64,000 bases of DNA, from positions 52,687,936 through 52,751,935 of the forward strand of contig CM077016.1 of assembly GCA_039090855.1 (NCBI GenBank). The letters are read 5' to 3'. A program made the translations under genes and the position numbers. Source of the stretch: Macrothele yani. Its lineage: Eukaryota; Arthropoda; Arachnida; Araneae; Macrothelidae. The notes beneath the pieces are model-generated. The model worked only from the letters and a program-made list of their open reading frames with translations, ran no database searches and had not been told where the DNA came from. Of the stretch, positions 55,661-64,000 are shown piece after piece. Numbering within the stretch: position 1 is the stretch's first letter; each line of letters starts with the position of its first letter.

Positions 55661-55848
55661 GTTAATGGCAGCACACGTAAGGGGAGCTAAATGGCCCTTT
55701 ACCTTCTGAAGATGGGCTTATAGCAATGCCCGAAAGGCCACGTGTGTGTCAGTGCTTTTAATAAAGTTTTAACTAACGCAGTTTTAACTTATTTTATGGT
55801 GCAACTAGACGGAAGTAGTTAATTCTAATATTTGCAGCACGAATCTTT
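55661..55848. other. Unassigned
   Basis: No feature seen beyond an AATAAA near 55,760. Confidence 0.35.
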
Positions 55849-56067
55849 TTATATAGAGACAGCAACTAAAAATGAAAGTAATTCAGAGTATACATCACAC
55901 ATTGTGACGTTAGTTTCTGTGATTAAAGGTTTAGCAATTACAGCTCTTGCATGTATGTTGGCTTTGTAAAGTTCTCTGCTGACTGATTTTGTGAAAACTG
56001 AGTCTTCCAGGTGGATATTGAGTTCTTCTGTCACTTTTGCTGCAGTAGTTCTGTGTTGTTTGGACAC
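55849..56067 (-). pseudogene. Tc1-like transposase N-terminal fragment
   Basis: Minus-strand peptide KQHRTTAAKVTEELNIHLED, TKSVSRELYKANIHARA and VIAKPLI. This is the second helix-turn-helix part and linker of a Tc1-like transposase. It overlaps the first unit of the array at 55,979-56,988, which shows where the tandem unit came from. Confidence 0.75.
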
Positions 56068-56988
56068 AATCCTTGTTAGAGCTCAACGGTCCCTCTCATT
56101 CAATCTATGTTTCGCCCACTATACTTCTGCTGACTGTTTTTGTGGAAACAGGGTTTTCCAGGTGGATATTGAGTTCTGCTGTCACTTTTGCTGCAGTAGT
56201 TCTGTGTTGTTTGGACACAATCCTTGTTAGAGCTCAACGGTCCCTCTCATTCAATCTATGTTTCGCCCACTATACTTCTGCTGACTGTTTTTGTGGAAAC
56301 AGGGTCTTCCAGGTGGATATTGAGTTCTTCTGTCACTTTTGCTGCAGTAGTTCTGTGTTGTTTGGACACAATCCTTGTTAGAGCTCAACGGTCCCTCTCA
56401 TTCAATCTATGTTTCGCCCACTATACTTCTGCTGACTGTTTTTGTGGAAACAGGGTTTTCCAGGTGGATATTGAGTTCTGCTGTCACTTTTGCTGCAGTA
56501 GTTCTGTGTTGTTTGGACACAATCCTTGTTAGAGCTCAACGGTCCCTCTCATTCAATCTATGTTTCGCCCACTATACTTCTGCTGACTGTTTTTGTGGAA
56601 ACAGGGTTTTCCAGGTGGATATTGAGTTCTGCTGTCACTTTTGCTGCAGTAGTTCTGTGTTGTTTGGACACAATCCTTGTTAGTACTCGAAGGTCCCTCT
56701 CATTTAATCTTGGTTTTCGCCGCCCCGGTGGCGCAGTGGTGTAAGCGATGTCTTCTAATTATTCGTTCGGAAGGGGTCGGGGTTCGAATCCCGCGAGGCA
56801 TGGATGTTGTGTTCGTCTTACGGCACTGTCCCTTACCTGGAACCAGTAGCCCTAAATTCGGGACGGGCGACTGCTTATAGCCCATTGAGATGCTCACGGT
56901 GGTCGTTAAACTTCCAATAAAAAAAAAAAAAAAAACATCTTGGTTTTCGCCCACTATACTTCTGCTGACTGTTTTTGTGGAAACAGGG
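55979..56988 (-). repeat. 151-bp tandem array made from Tc1 coding sequence
   Basis: Units begin at 55,979, 56,130, 56,281, 56,432 and 56,583 (period 151), with a partial sixth interrupted by a SINE and resuming at 56,937-56,988. On the minus strand each unit encodes KQHRTTAAKVTAELNIHLE plus VSTKTVSRSIVGET. 151 is not a multiple of three, so the amplification is DNA-level and cannot give a repeated protein domain in one frame. Confidence 0.92.
56719..56936 (+). mobile_element. tRNA-derived SINE, copy 7
   Basis: Complete head and A tail. Exact 12-bp duplication ATCTTGGTTTTC (56,707-56,718 and 56,937-56,948). Inserted into the last unit of the 151-bp array. Confidence 0.95.
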
Positions 56989-56993
56989 TCTTT

Positions 56994-57205
56994 TTTTTTT
57001 TTTTTTTTGATTGAAGGTTTAACGACTACCGTGAGCAACTCAATGGGCTATAAGCAGTCGCCCGTCCCTAATTTAGGGTCACTGGTTCCAGGGAAGGGAG
57101 AGAGCCAGTGCCGTAAGACAAAACATAACATCCATGCCTCACCAGGACCCCTTTCGGACGAATGATCAGAGGCCATCGCTTAGACCACTGCGCCACCGGG
57201 GCGGC
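56994..57205 (-). mobile_element. tRNA-derived SINE, copy 8
   Basis: Minus orientation with a T run from 56,994. GTCTTT flanks both sides (56,988-56,993 and 57,206-57,211). Right of it the 151-bp array does not continue, so it sits at the array boundary. Confidence 0.88.
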
Positions 57206-57211
57206 GTCTTT

Positions 57212-57492
57212 GGGAGTCTGACAGGTCACCGATTTCACCAACTGCTCGTACGAACCGCTGCTGAACACAACTTGTACTACACTGGCATACAACCTGGAGA
57301 ATATACATAAAGAAAACATACACAAAATATAATCACAGCGTTTTATTTTGTCCAATCCCTATGCATCCTTACCCGAGGCTGTTTCCAGCTCTTCAGTCCT
57401 TTAAAATTTGACTGGAGATTCATTCACTCACATTATTTTTAAAAATTAAAACGAGCAAGTCAATTGTTGCTAATGTAATTTTTTTCACTTAC
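57212..57492. other. Intron start region, unassigned
   Basis: Contains the donor of the giant intron at its right edge. No second exon is supported here. Confidence 0.4.
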
Positions 57493-57723
57493 CTGCATAT
57501 GATTTCCGTAACGTATTGGGCATATGACTCAGTGTTAATAATAACAACCCATCGGCCATTATTGTTTTTCGCCCAGCCTGGGCGTATTATGCGCGTAATG
57601 GAATCACAAACCAAACCTCCATCAGCGTTGTCCGCAATCTTCGGGAACTTCTGGATTCGGAGGTCACGGAACAGTTTTTCCAGTGGCCACTTCATGTACT
57701 TGATCACCTGAGACACCACTTCT
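57493..57723 (-). CDS. Spätzle-like cystine-knot ligand, penultimate exon
   Basis: 231 nt between acceptor TTTGTGTTCTTTAG and donor GTAAGTG, entered and left in phase 2. The peptide includes VVSQVIKYMKWPLEKLFRDL and KIADNADGG, then LVCDSITRIIRPGWAKNN, GRWVVIINTESYAQYV and TEIICR. C-x-S followed by a conserved P, then W-x-x-I-(I/V)-N, Y-x-Q and E-x-x-C, is the first half of the Spätzle domain. The second half is the exon at 29,499-29,697, and both phase and motif order agree. The 35 residues before the first Cys would be the end of the prodomain. Upstream exons (signal peptide and prodomain) were not found. The role as a secreted Toll-type ligand is inferred from the family. Confidence 0.85.
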
Positions 57724-58224
57724 CTAAAGAACACAAAAACCAAATGTCTCATCCCTCTGTTTTGGGTTTTAACATCATACATAAACCGTAAAGTATTTTT
57801 AACAAGGACAACATAAATGGATTTATATAACACAAGCATTCAAAATAACTCTGGCCGTATGCGTTAAAAGTGTTTATATGGTGTCCAGAAACTGTCTAAT
57901 AATTTTAACTGTCTATTTATTAATGTTAATGCCCAAGGGAAGTTATGCAAATGCTAAGAAAGAAGGTACCATCCTTTTATGAAAGATTGTTCTGAATTCC
58001 TCTCGGGTAATAGAACTCGCGCAACTAAGATAAAAGCACTCGGTGTGCTTATTTTCGTCTTGACAATTAAATGAAAGAGCAAATATTGAAGCTATAATAT
58101 TGTAACTGCCTGCACAGAGCCACTCGAAAAGACTGCAAACGCTCTTAAAAGTTTAATGTGCTGTTTCGAAAAGTGACTGTCAACCGGATGACTACTCACT
58201 GCCACTAGCAAGTCTGTAACGTAC
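57724..58224. other. Upstream intron of the Spätzle gene, unassigned
   Basis: AT-rich, no recognised repeat. The next 5' exon is not seen in the remaining window. Confidence 0.4.
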
Positions 58225-58292
58225 CAGGAGATCTGACGTACCTGCCAGAAGGACGCACACGACATAAAGGCAGATAGGAATCAGAATAAAAC

Positions 58293-58364
58293 GTCCGCGT
58301 AGCTCAATTGGTAGAGCAACTTGTTCCGGAATGAGGGGATCCGGGTTCGAATCCTGACGCGGAT
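58293..58364 (+). tRNA. tRNA-like head in repeat (probable pseudo-tRNA)
   Basis: Cloverleaf-like: GTCCGCG/CGCGGAT acceptor with one wobble, GCTC/GAGC D stem, GGGTTCGAATCCT T arm. The anticodon loop TTCCGGA and a weak stem are as in the other heads. Confidence 0.55.
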
Positions 58365-58612
58365 AAAAATGACGGAGAAATTTACTTCGTTATAATGGCG
58401 CCCGAACTATCCGGATGACCCGACCGTTCAAAATCTCGCAATGGTGTGATGTTAGTTCCACGCCGCGAGATAGGAAAAATAAGAGAATCCCTTCTCCAGC
58501 ACTTCGAAAAAAAAAAAAAAAGAGGGGGAGATGATGTAACGTACCAGGAGATGTGACGTACCTGCCAGAAGGACGCACACGACATAAAGGCAGATAGGAA
58601 TCAGAATAAAAC

Positions 58613-58684
58613 GTCCGCGTAGCTCAATTGGTGGAGCAACTTATTCCGGAATGACGGAACCCGGGTTCGAGCCCCGGCGCGGAT
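58613..58684 (+). tRNA. tRNA-like head in repeat (probable pseudo-tRNA)
   Basis: As above with GTGGAGCAAC in the D arm and GGGTTCGAGCCCC in the T arm. Confidence 0.55.
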
Positions 58685-58744
58685 AAAAATGACGGAGAAA
58701 TTTACTTCGTTATAAGTCTTATGTGCATCATGTAGAAAAAAGTA

Positions 58745-59960
58745 TTTATTAGCCGAAATCCGTACATAGTCGGTCCATCTTTGGACGTTATGACTGCAGC
58801 GACACTTCTATGCATGCTTTACGCGAGATGCCGATAGGTCTGTACCAAATTTCGCTCCATTCCTCCTGCAAAGCTGCTGCCATATAGGAAGGTCTTATCG
58901 TCCGAGATCTGATTCGGCATGCTCCAGCTCAGCCCGCAGATGTTCTATTGGATTTAGATCGGTATTTAAGGTAGGCCAATCCAACACTGGGACGTCCTTC
59001 TCCTAAAACCAGTCCTGAACAGACCTTGCAGTGTGATAAGGCGCTCGATCTTTCTGAAACAGGCACCGGTCTGTTCCGAAGTACTACCACAGCGTAGGTA
59101 GTGCGGAATTGTTCAGAGTGTCTTAGTACCTGGAGGCCGTTGGACTGGAGAGCACCAAAACCGGAGAACCCAGTTCTACCCAGCAGAAACAGCCCCACAC
59201 CATCATAAATACCCCCCTCCAAACATGACTGTAGGAACAATGTAATCAGTCTGGCAGCGTTCTCAGGACGAATGCCACATTCAAATACGCCCATCCGAAA
59301 AAAAGACATGATTTGTGTCTCCACGCGAAAATCTTCCATTGTTCTGTTTATCACGATCGGCGAGCGAAGCTCCGCAGCAGTCGTCGTCTGGCATTGCCTG
59401 GAGTAATGTAGGGCTTGTGCGCAGCTGACCCAGCATGGTAACTGTGGGCGTGAAGTTCCCGGTAGACATTACCGGTGCCAACAGCTATCCCACTGGCTGT
59501 GTGGCGTTAGCTGCCAGGTCTGTGGCAGAGGACGTGCGTGTCTTCACATTCCACAGTAAGCTTCGTTTGTCACGATCACTCAGTCTGTACGGCCTCCTAG
59601 AGCGCGGCTTTTCTGTAGTGGTTCCATCTGTTTTCCATCGATGAAGAACGTCAGCGACAGCAGATTCTGGGAATCCCAGGAGAGCGGCTCTGACAGATTA
59701 CTCACAGGTGGAATCTAACTTGCGTCAGTTTAGTTCCACGCGCCATTGTCGCTTCCAATGCTTTCTGACAGGTGTGCCAAAGCACTCCTTTATATGCCGC
59801 ACACAAAACACCTCGCACACGTCTGGTTGTGAAAATGCAGATTTATTTGAATATGTGAAGCTTCTGTCTACATAGTGTGTGTGTCTGCCAAATTTTGCAG
59901 TTCGTTCATTGAAATTTTGGCGCAATGGCCGTACAATGTATTTTGACTTGTTCATCAGTT
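58745..59960 (-). pseudogene. Tc1-like transposase fossil
   Basis: Landmarks in order on the minus strand: RRWKTDGTTTEKPRSRRPYR (about 59,640-59,580), then VFFSDGRI (about 59,285). CGIRPENAARLITLFLQSCL and DGVGLFLLGRTG-FG-L (59,160-59,280) follow. The C-terminal LRAELEHAES-like stretch and RPKMDRLC are near 58,760-58,940. Many stops and shifts. Terminal repeats not identified. Confidence 0.65.
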
Positions 59961-60004
59961 ATTGGTGATCAGTTCGCGTTACGGGCGCTATTCCCAGGTC
60001 ATGG

Positions 60005-60156
60005 TCTGTCCTCGTACCTTTACAACCAACTCACTATTTTAGAGTTATTGGTTCCAAGGATGGACGAGAGCTAGCGCAGTAAGACACACATCATCCAGCT
60101 CGAGAGACAAGCCAGAAAATTACGCCTCTGGCCACTCGGCTAACTGGACCGAGCAA
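60005..60156 (-). repeat. Old SINE with shared body but a different head
   Basis: GAGTTATTGGTTCCAAGGAT and CTAGCGCAGTAAGACACACA correspond to the GTCACTGGTTCCAGGGAAGG and CAGTGCCGTAAGACAAACAC body of the main SINE. The head (CTCTGGCCACTCGGCTAACT) is a different tRNA-like sequence. Confidence 0.5.
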
Positions 60157-60611
60157 TCTCGATGAATTTGTCTTGATGTGACACACACCATCTCGAACAT
60201 CAGTCTATGATGGAATATCAGCATTGCAAATGAATACTAATCTGAGTAGAGTGGTGATTCTAATTCTGGGTTTAAATCATGCTTGTAGAGTATTAAATGA
60301 AAAATATTCATATTCTGTTAACTTGAGTCTCTAAAAATAAGCTTCGAAAATTTTTTGCATCTCGCGAATGACCATCTCAAAATAGACTTTCAAAGATTTT
60401 TCATTACTTAGCTACATTTCAGTCTTGTTATCTTAAAACGTTTTAGGGTGTTCTTCTTCGCATGGTTGAGAGACTTTCACATGACGCTGATTTTACTACA
60501 GACCTGTAGCGCGTGAACGACACGCTTAACCCTATAAGCAGCCGAAGTACCTGAACCATATAGTGCCCAAACAGAAAAGTTCACAAAGCGGCTGGGTTTT
60601 ACCAAAACGAC
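60157..60611. other. Unassigned
   Basis: No gene or recognised repeat. Confidence 0.35.
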
Positions 60612-60645
60612 GGCATATAACGAAGTAAATTTCTCCGTCATTTCT

Positions 60646-60717
60646 ATCCACGCCAGGATTCAAACCCGAATCCCCTCATTCCGGAATAAGTCGCTCTACC
60701 AACTGAGCTACGCAGAC
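60646..60717 (-). tRNA. tRNA-like head in repeat (probable pseudo-tRNA)
   Basis: D stem intact and T arm GGGTTTGAATCCT. Acceptor 3' strand CGTGGAT mispairs with GTCTGCG, so it is degenerate. Confidence 0.5.
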
Positions 60718-61068
60718 GTTTATTCTGATTCCTATCTGCCTTTATGTCGTGTGCGTCCTGCTGGCAGGTACATCACATCCCCCCCCCGAAAGAGGGCCGG
60801 GGGCATGGCCCACGGGTCAGCCGTGACCATGAATCATTGCAGGCAGCCATCCACTGTAAAACGTGCACTTGAGAACTCCCAGTTAATCTCATGTGTGGAA
60901 TGCAACGTCACACACATTTATTTTTCGAAGCGCTGGAGAAGGGATTCTCTGATTTTTCCTATCTCGCGGTGTGGAAATAACATCACACCATTGCGAGATT
61001 TTGAACGGCCGGGTCATCCGGATAGTTCTGGCGCCATTATAACGAAGTAAATTTCTCCGTCATTTTTG

Positions 61069-61140
61069 GTCTACGCCGGGATTCGAACCCGAGTCCGCTT
61101 ATTCCGGAACAAGTCGCTCTACCAACTGAGCTACGCAGAC
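61069..61140 (-). tRNA. tRNA-like head in repeat (probable pseudo-tRNA)
   Basis: Differs from the 42.9-kb heads by one base in the variable region (GGACTCGGG for GGCCTCGGG). Confidence 0.55.
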
Positions 61141-61316
61141 GTTTGTCCTGACTGCAATCTGCCTTTATGTCGTGTGCGTCCTACTGGCAGGTACATCTTT
61201 TCCCCACTCATCTCCGCAGCACGGACCACAGACCTGACATTCGTGAGAAGATATCCCATCTAGTAACATATTCTCGGCTCCATGACCCAAGGGATGACAC
61301 ATACAATATCACAGAG

Positions 61317-61748
61317 CCGCCCCGGTGGCGCAGTGGTCTAAGGCGTTGGCCTCTGATCCTTTGTCCGTAAGGGGTCCGGGTTCGAATCCCGGTCAGGCAT
61401 GGATGTTGTATTTGTCTTACGGCACTGGCTCTCTCCCTTCCCTGGAACCAGTGACCCTATATTAGGGACGGGCGACTGCTTATAGCCCATTGAGTTGCTC
61501 ACGGTGGTCGTTAAACCTCCAATCGCCGCCCCGGTGGCGCAGTGGTCTAAGCGATGGCCTATGATCATTCGTCCGTAAGGGGTCCGGGTTCGGATCCCGG
61601 TCAGGCATGGATGTTGTGTTTGTCTTACGGCACTGGTTCTTTCCCTTCCCTGGAACCAGTGACCCTAAATTAGGGACGGGCGACTGCTTATAGCCCATTG
61701 AGTTGCTCACGGCGGTCGTTAAACCTCCAATAAAAAAAAAAAAAAAAA
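61317..61748 (+). mobile_element. SINE head-to-tail dimer with one target duplication
   Basis: Two full SINE units (61,317-61,524 and 61,525-61,748) joined as CCTCCAATC/GCCGCCCC with no A run between them. The poly(A) is only at the end of the second. A single exact 14-bp duplication ACAATATCACAGAG flanks the pair (61,303-61,316 and 61,749-61,762). The two units differ from each other (GGCGTTGGCC versus GCGATGGCC). Confidence 0.93.
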
Positions 61749-61818
61749 ACAATATCACAGAGCAGTATATATACAACCCGAGGAGTGGCTTTCGGTTAGT
61801 AGAGTGTTCGGAGTCAGA

Positions 61819-62860
61819 ATGGGAAAAGCTGCCCATTTATCGGAGTTTGATAAAGGACAAACTGTAATGGCACCGCGCATCAGAACAACGATCTCGAAAA
61901 CGGCGCGGATTGTAGGTTGTTTATGTGCCGCTGTAGTGAGTACGTATCAAAAGTGGTGCACAGATGGCCAAACGACGAGCCGTCGTCCAGCCGTGTGTCG
62001 TCGATAGCTCATTGATGCCAGAGGGGAGCGGAGACTGTCGCGCATTGTTCACAGCGTCCGGAGGGCCACAGTGCGACAAATCACCCACAGCTACAACAGT
62101 GGTGATCCAGGCAATGTGTCATAGCACACAGTTCATTGAAGCCTTCTGCGCATGGGCCTGCGTAGCCGAAGATCCAGTCGGGTTCCCATGTTCACTGCAT
62201 GTCATCGCCAACTACGCATGAAATGGGCCCAAGATCATCGAGATTGGACCGTGGGTGATTGGAAGAAAGTGGCCTGGTCTGACGAATCAAGATTCCTGGT
62301 GCATCACGTAGACGGCCGAGTGCGGATGCGCCGATTACCAACGGAGGCTGTGTAACCTGATGCACTGTTTGGGCGGAAACAGGCCTGCAGTGGCGGTGTT
62401 ACGCCGTGAGCGATGTTTTCTTTGGACACTTTAGGCCTCATTATCCCAATAGCACAATCCCTGATCGTTGCCAGGTTTCTGAACATCGTTGAGGACCAAT
62501 TTCACCCTTTCATGGCAAGTGTGTTCCCTGCTGGGGATGGCCATTACCAACAGGATAATGCTCCATGCCATACTGCCAGAATCATCGAGAGTGGTTCGAA
62601 GAACATGCTGGGGACTTTTTGTTAACGCCTTGGCCTCCAAATTCACCTGACATGAACCCAATCTAATATTTGTGGTTCGACGTGGAAAAGCGGGTTCGCG
62701 CTAAATCACCACCACCCCGAAATGTATGTGAACTGGAGGGCCTACTGTTGACATTATGGTACCAGATACCCCAAGATGCCTATCGCCACCTCATCGAATA
62801 GATACTTCGACGAGTGGGCGCTGTTTTGCGGGCTAAAGTGGGTCCTACAGCTTATTAGGT
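61819..62860 (+). pseudogene. Tc1-like transposase pseudogene
   Basis: N-terminus MGKAAHLSEFDKGQTVMAPR with SKTARIVGC and YQKWCTDGQTTSRRPA. Then MGLRSRRSSRVPMFTACH, DWKKVAWSDESRFLVHHVDG (first Asp), PFMASVFPAGDGHYQQDNAP (second Asp) and a C-terminus ending AKVGPTAY at about 62,858. Frameshifts occur near 61,990, 62,220, 62,360 and 62,590, and the catalytic Glu codon after MNPI reads TAA. A different Tc1 lineage from the elements at 25.8 and 38.7 kb: allowing for a frameshift, about 36 residues separate the second Asp from the Glu position. Confidence 0.82.
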
Positions 62861-62895
62861 AGGTGGTCATATTGTAATATCTCATCGGTGTATTT

Positions 62896-63115
62896 TGTCG
62901 TCGCGGTGACACATTGGTCCAAGCGCTGGCGCCTGACCGTTCGTCCTAGTGAGCTCAGGCTCGAGTACCGGATGAGGCATGGGCAGTGTGTTTGTCTTAC
63001 GGCACTGGCTCTCGCCCTTCTTTGGTGCCAGTGGCCCCAAATTACGGACGGGAGACTGCGTGTGGCTCTTACAGTTGCTCATGGCGGCCGTCAAATCTCG
63101 AAACCGAAAAAAAAC
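62896..63115 (+). mobile_element. tRNA-derived SINE, old copy
   Basis: Recognisable but diverged: GTCGCGGTGACACATTGGTC head, CTTACGGCACTGGCTCTCGC, CCCCAAATTACGGACGGGAG and CGGCCGTCAAATCTCG before an A run. Confidence 0.78.
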
Positions 63116-63327
63116 TGTACTTACTGAACGTTTTGAACCAGATAAGATCTATGTAAACACTTCGTGTCATCTTATCTCGTTTAACCTACTTCAAGAACAC
63201 ACAAACTTAAATCAGATAGCTGGTGCTATTTTTAAATTTAATTGAAATGAGAGGAAGGCACGGGAGCTATTGTTTGTACAAACTCTATATACATTTATGT
63301 GAAAAAGGATCAGTAGAGAGCATTTGT
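63116..63327. other. Unassigned
   Basis: No feature seen except the left SINE target copy at 63,315-63,327. Confidence 0.35.
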
Positions 63328-63531
63328 TTAAATTGGGGATTTAACGACCACTGTGAGGAACTCAATGGGCAGTCGACCGTCCCTAATTTAAGGCCACTGA
63401 TTCTAGAGAAGGGAGACAGCCAGTGCCGTAACACAAACACAACACACATGCCTCACCGGAATTCGAACCCGGATCTATCTCGGACGAATGATCAGAAGCC
63501 AGCTCTCAAACCACTGCGTCACCGGGACGGC
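63328..63531 (-). mobile_element. tRNA-derived SINE, copy with small deletion
   Basis: Minus orientation. AGAGAGCA-TTGT (13 bp, one mismatch) flanks it at 63,315-63,327 and 63,532-63,544. The GCTATAAGC part of the body is deleted. Confidence 0.85.
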
Positions 63532-63704
63532 AGAGAGCACTTGTAAAAAAAAATTCAGAATCAGGAAACTATCCCTAACCTAGCGAATCAGCCTCAAAAA
63601 TATAAATTCCAATGTTAATAAACAACTGAGGCCACAGTGCAGTGCTTTTTTTATAATGTAAAGGTATCATGAAAGAAATACGGGATTACGCCATATAATA
63701 CAAA

Positions 63705-63881
63705 TTTTGAAGATGACAATCCGATTTTTGGCGTAAATGTGACAAGGATGGTAAGTCAGATAATATCCGAAAACTTGAAACACGCTCCAGGACGATGAAA
63801 AAATTTTTCAAGTTTTCGGATATTATCTGACTTACCATCCTTGTCACATTTACGCCAAAAATCGGATTGTCATCTTCAAAA
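63705..63881. repeat. Perfect 76-bp inverted repeat with 25-bp spacer
   Basis: The arms, 63,705-63,780 and 63,806-63,881, are exact reverse complements. A 12-bp direct repeat AATGTAAAGGTA lies outside at 63,655-63,666 and 63,882-63,893. It could be a recent fold-back duplication, a small foldback element or a sequencing/assembly artefact. Confidence 0.92.
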
Positions 63882-64000
63882 AATGTAAAGGTAGTTTTAA
63901 TAAAGGGACAATCGTAGGCAGCATTTTGTGAAAATTTTACCAAAAGTACTTAGCTACTGAGAACAGGTATTACCTTAAGTATGCCAGAAGTACGAAATCA

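Larger units (their letters stand above)
29698..57492 (-). other. Giant phase-2 intron of the Spätzle gene
   Basis: The donor is GTAAGTG at 57,492-57,486 and the acceptor CACTTCACAG ends at 29,698. Splicing joins TGC AG to G TAC, restoring an Arg codon inside the cystine-knot domain. The 27.8 kb is largely transposons and tandem repeats. I saw no other phase-compatible Spätzle-like exon inside, but alternative exons cannot be excluded. Confidence 0.75.
58225..58715 (+). repeat. tRNA-headed repeat, two tandem units with internal deletion
   Basis: Two units of the 42.9-44.3 kb family in opposite orientation, 320 bp apart rather than about 420. Part of the body is missing and an A run near 58,506 marks the loss. 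Heads at 58,293 and 58,613. Confidence 0.88.
60612..61200 (-). repeat. tRNA-headed repeat, two tandem units
   Basis: Same family and orientation as 42,915-44,335, with more substitutions. Heads at 60,646 and 61,069 are 423 bp apart. Confidence 0.88.

Noticed and set aside
56073..56744. Five overlapping plus-strand frames with a Cys/His-rich 102-residue repeat resembling a zinc-finger protein
   Set aside because: They are antisense shadows of the 151-bp array; the minus strand carries the recognisable Tc1 transposase peptide.
57209..57300. A possible Spätzle exon directly downstream of 57,493, with acceptor TATTCTCCAG
   Set aside because: In the required phase-2 frame it encodes a peptide without the expected cysteines. 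The exon at 29,499-29,697 fits phase, motif order and stop codon perfectly.

Overview
This is eukaryotic, transposon-rich DNA, not a prokaryotic operon region. The only host gene I can support is a secreted Spätzle-type cystine-knot ligand, encoded on the minus strand. Two of its exons are here: 57,493-57,723 and the terminal exon 29,499-29,697. They are separated by a phase-2 intron of about 27.8 kb. Spätzle is an arthropod-type Toll ligand, so the host is most likely an arthropod. The Tc1 and SINE content made me think of a chelicerate, but that is inference and the species is unresolved.

Layout. 1-1,994: Tc1-like fossil and dispersed repeats. 1,995-5,616: hAT-like element split by a full-length RTE-clade LINE (copy A). 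5,617-16,835: dispersed repeats, two minisatellites (about 30 bp and about 100 bp units), an old hAT MITE, a Tc1 fossil carrying a SINE, and a long tandem-repeat element (14.0-15.85 kb). 17,265-23,665: two RTE copies (B and C) head to head around a (TA)n tract, forming a long palindrome. 23,951-28,764: long inverted repeat whose left arm holds a hAT element, which itself holds a second hAT MITE and a Tc1 element. 29,230-29,697: Spätzle terminal exon and 3' UTR. 29,698-57,492: the giant intron, filled with tandem-repeat elements, a solo-LTR-like element (twice), RTE copies D, E and F, Tc1 and Tc3 relics, hAT elements, tRNA-headed tandem repeats, SINEs and a tandem array derived from Tc1 coding sequence. 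57,493-57,723: Spätzle exon. 57,724-64,000: more tRNA-headed repeats, Tc1 fossils, a SINE dimer and a perfect 76-bp inverted repeat.

The most interesting structural class is a pair of repeat families that share one architecture. Each has an AAACAAG start, a 12-13 bp subterminal inverted repeat, a central array of about 145-150 bp repeats, a GGAC-rich stretch, and a 3' hairpin followed by an A run. This resembles the non-autonomous Helentron (HINE/DINE-1) plan. Units of one family carry CTCF-consensus-like motifs, and units of the other carry DR1 nuclear-receptor-like motifs. Many insertions can be read exactly from target-site duplications, and two from paralogous empty sites, so the order of events is unusually legible.

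Limits: all calls are by eye. Boundaries of old repeats are approximate, and no database or folding program was used.
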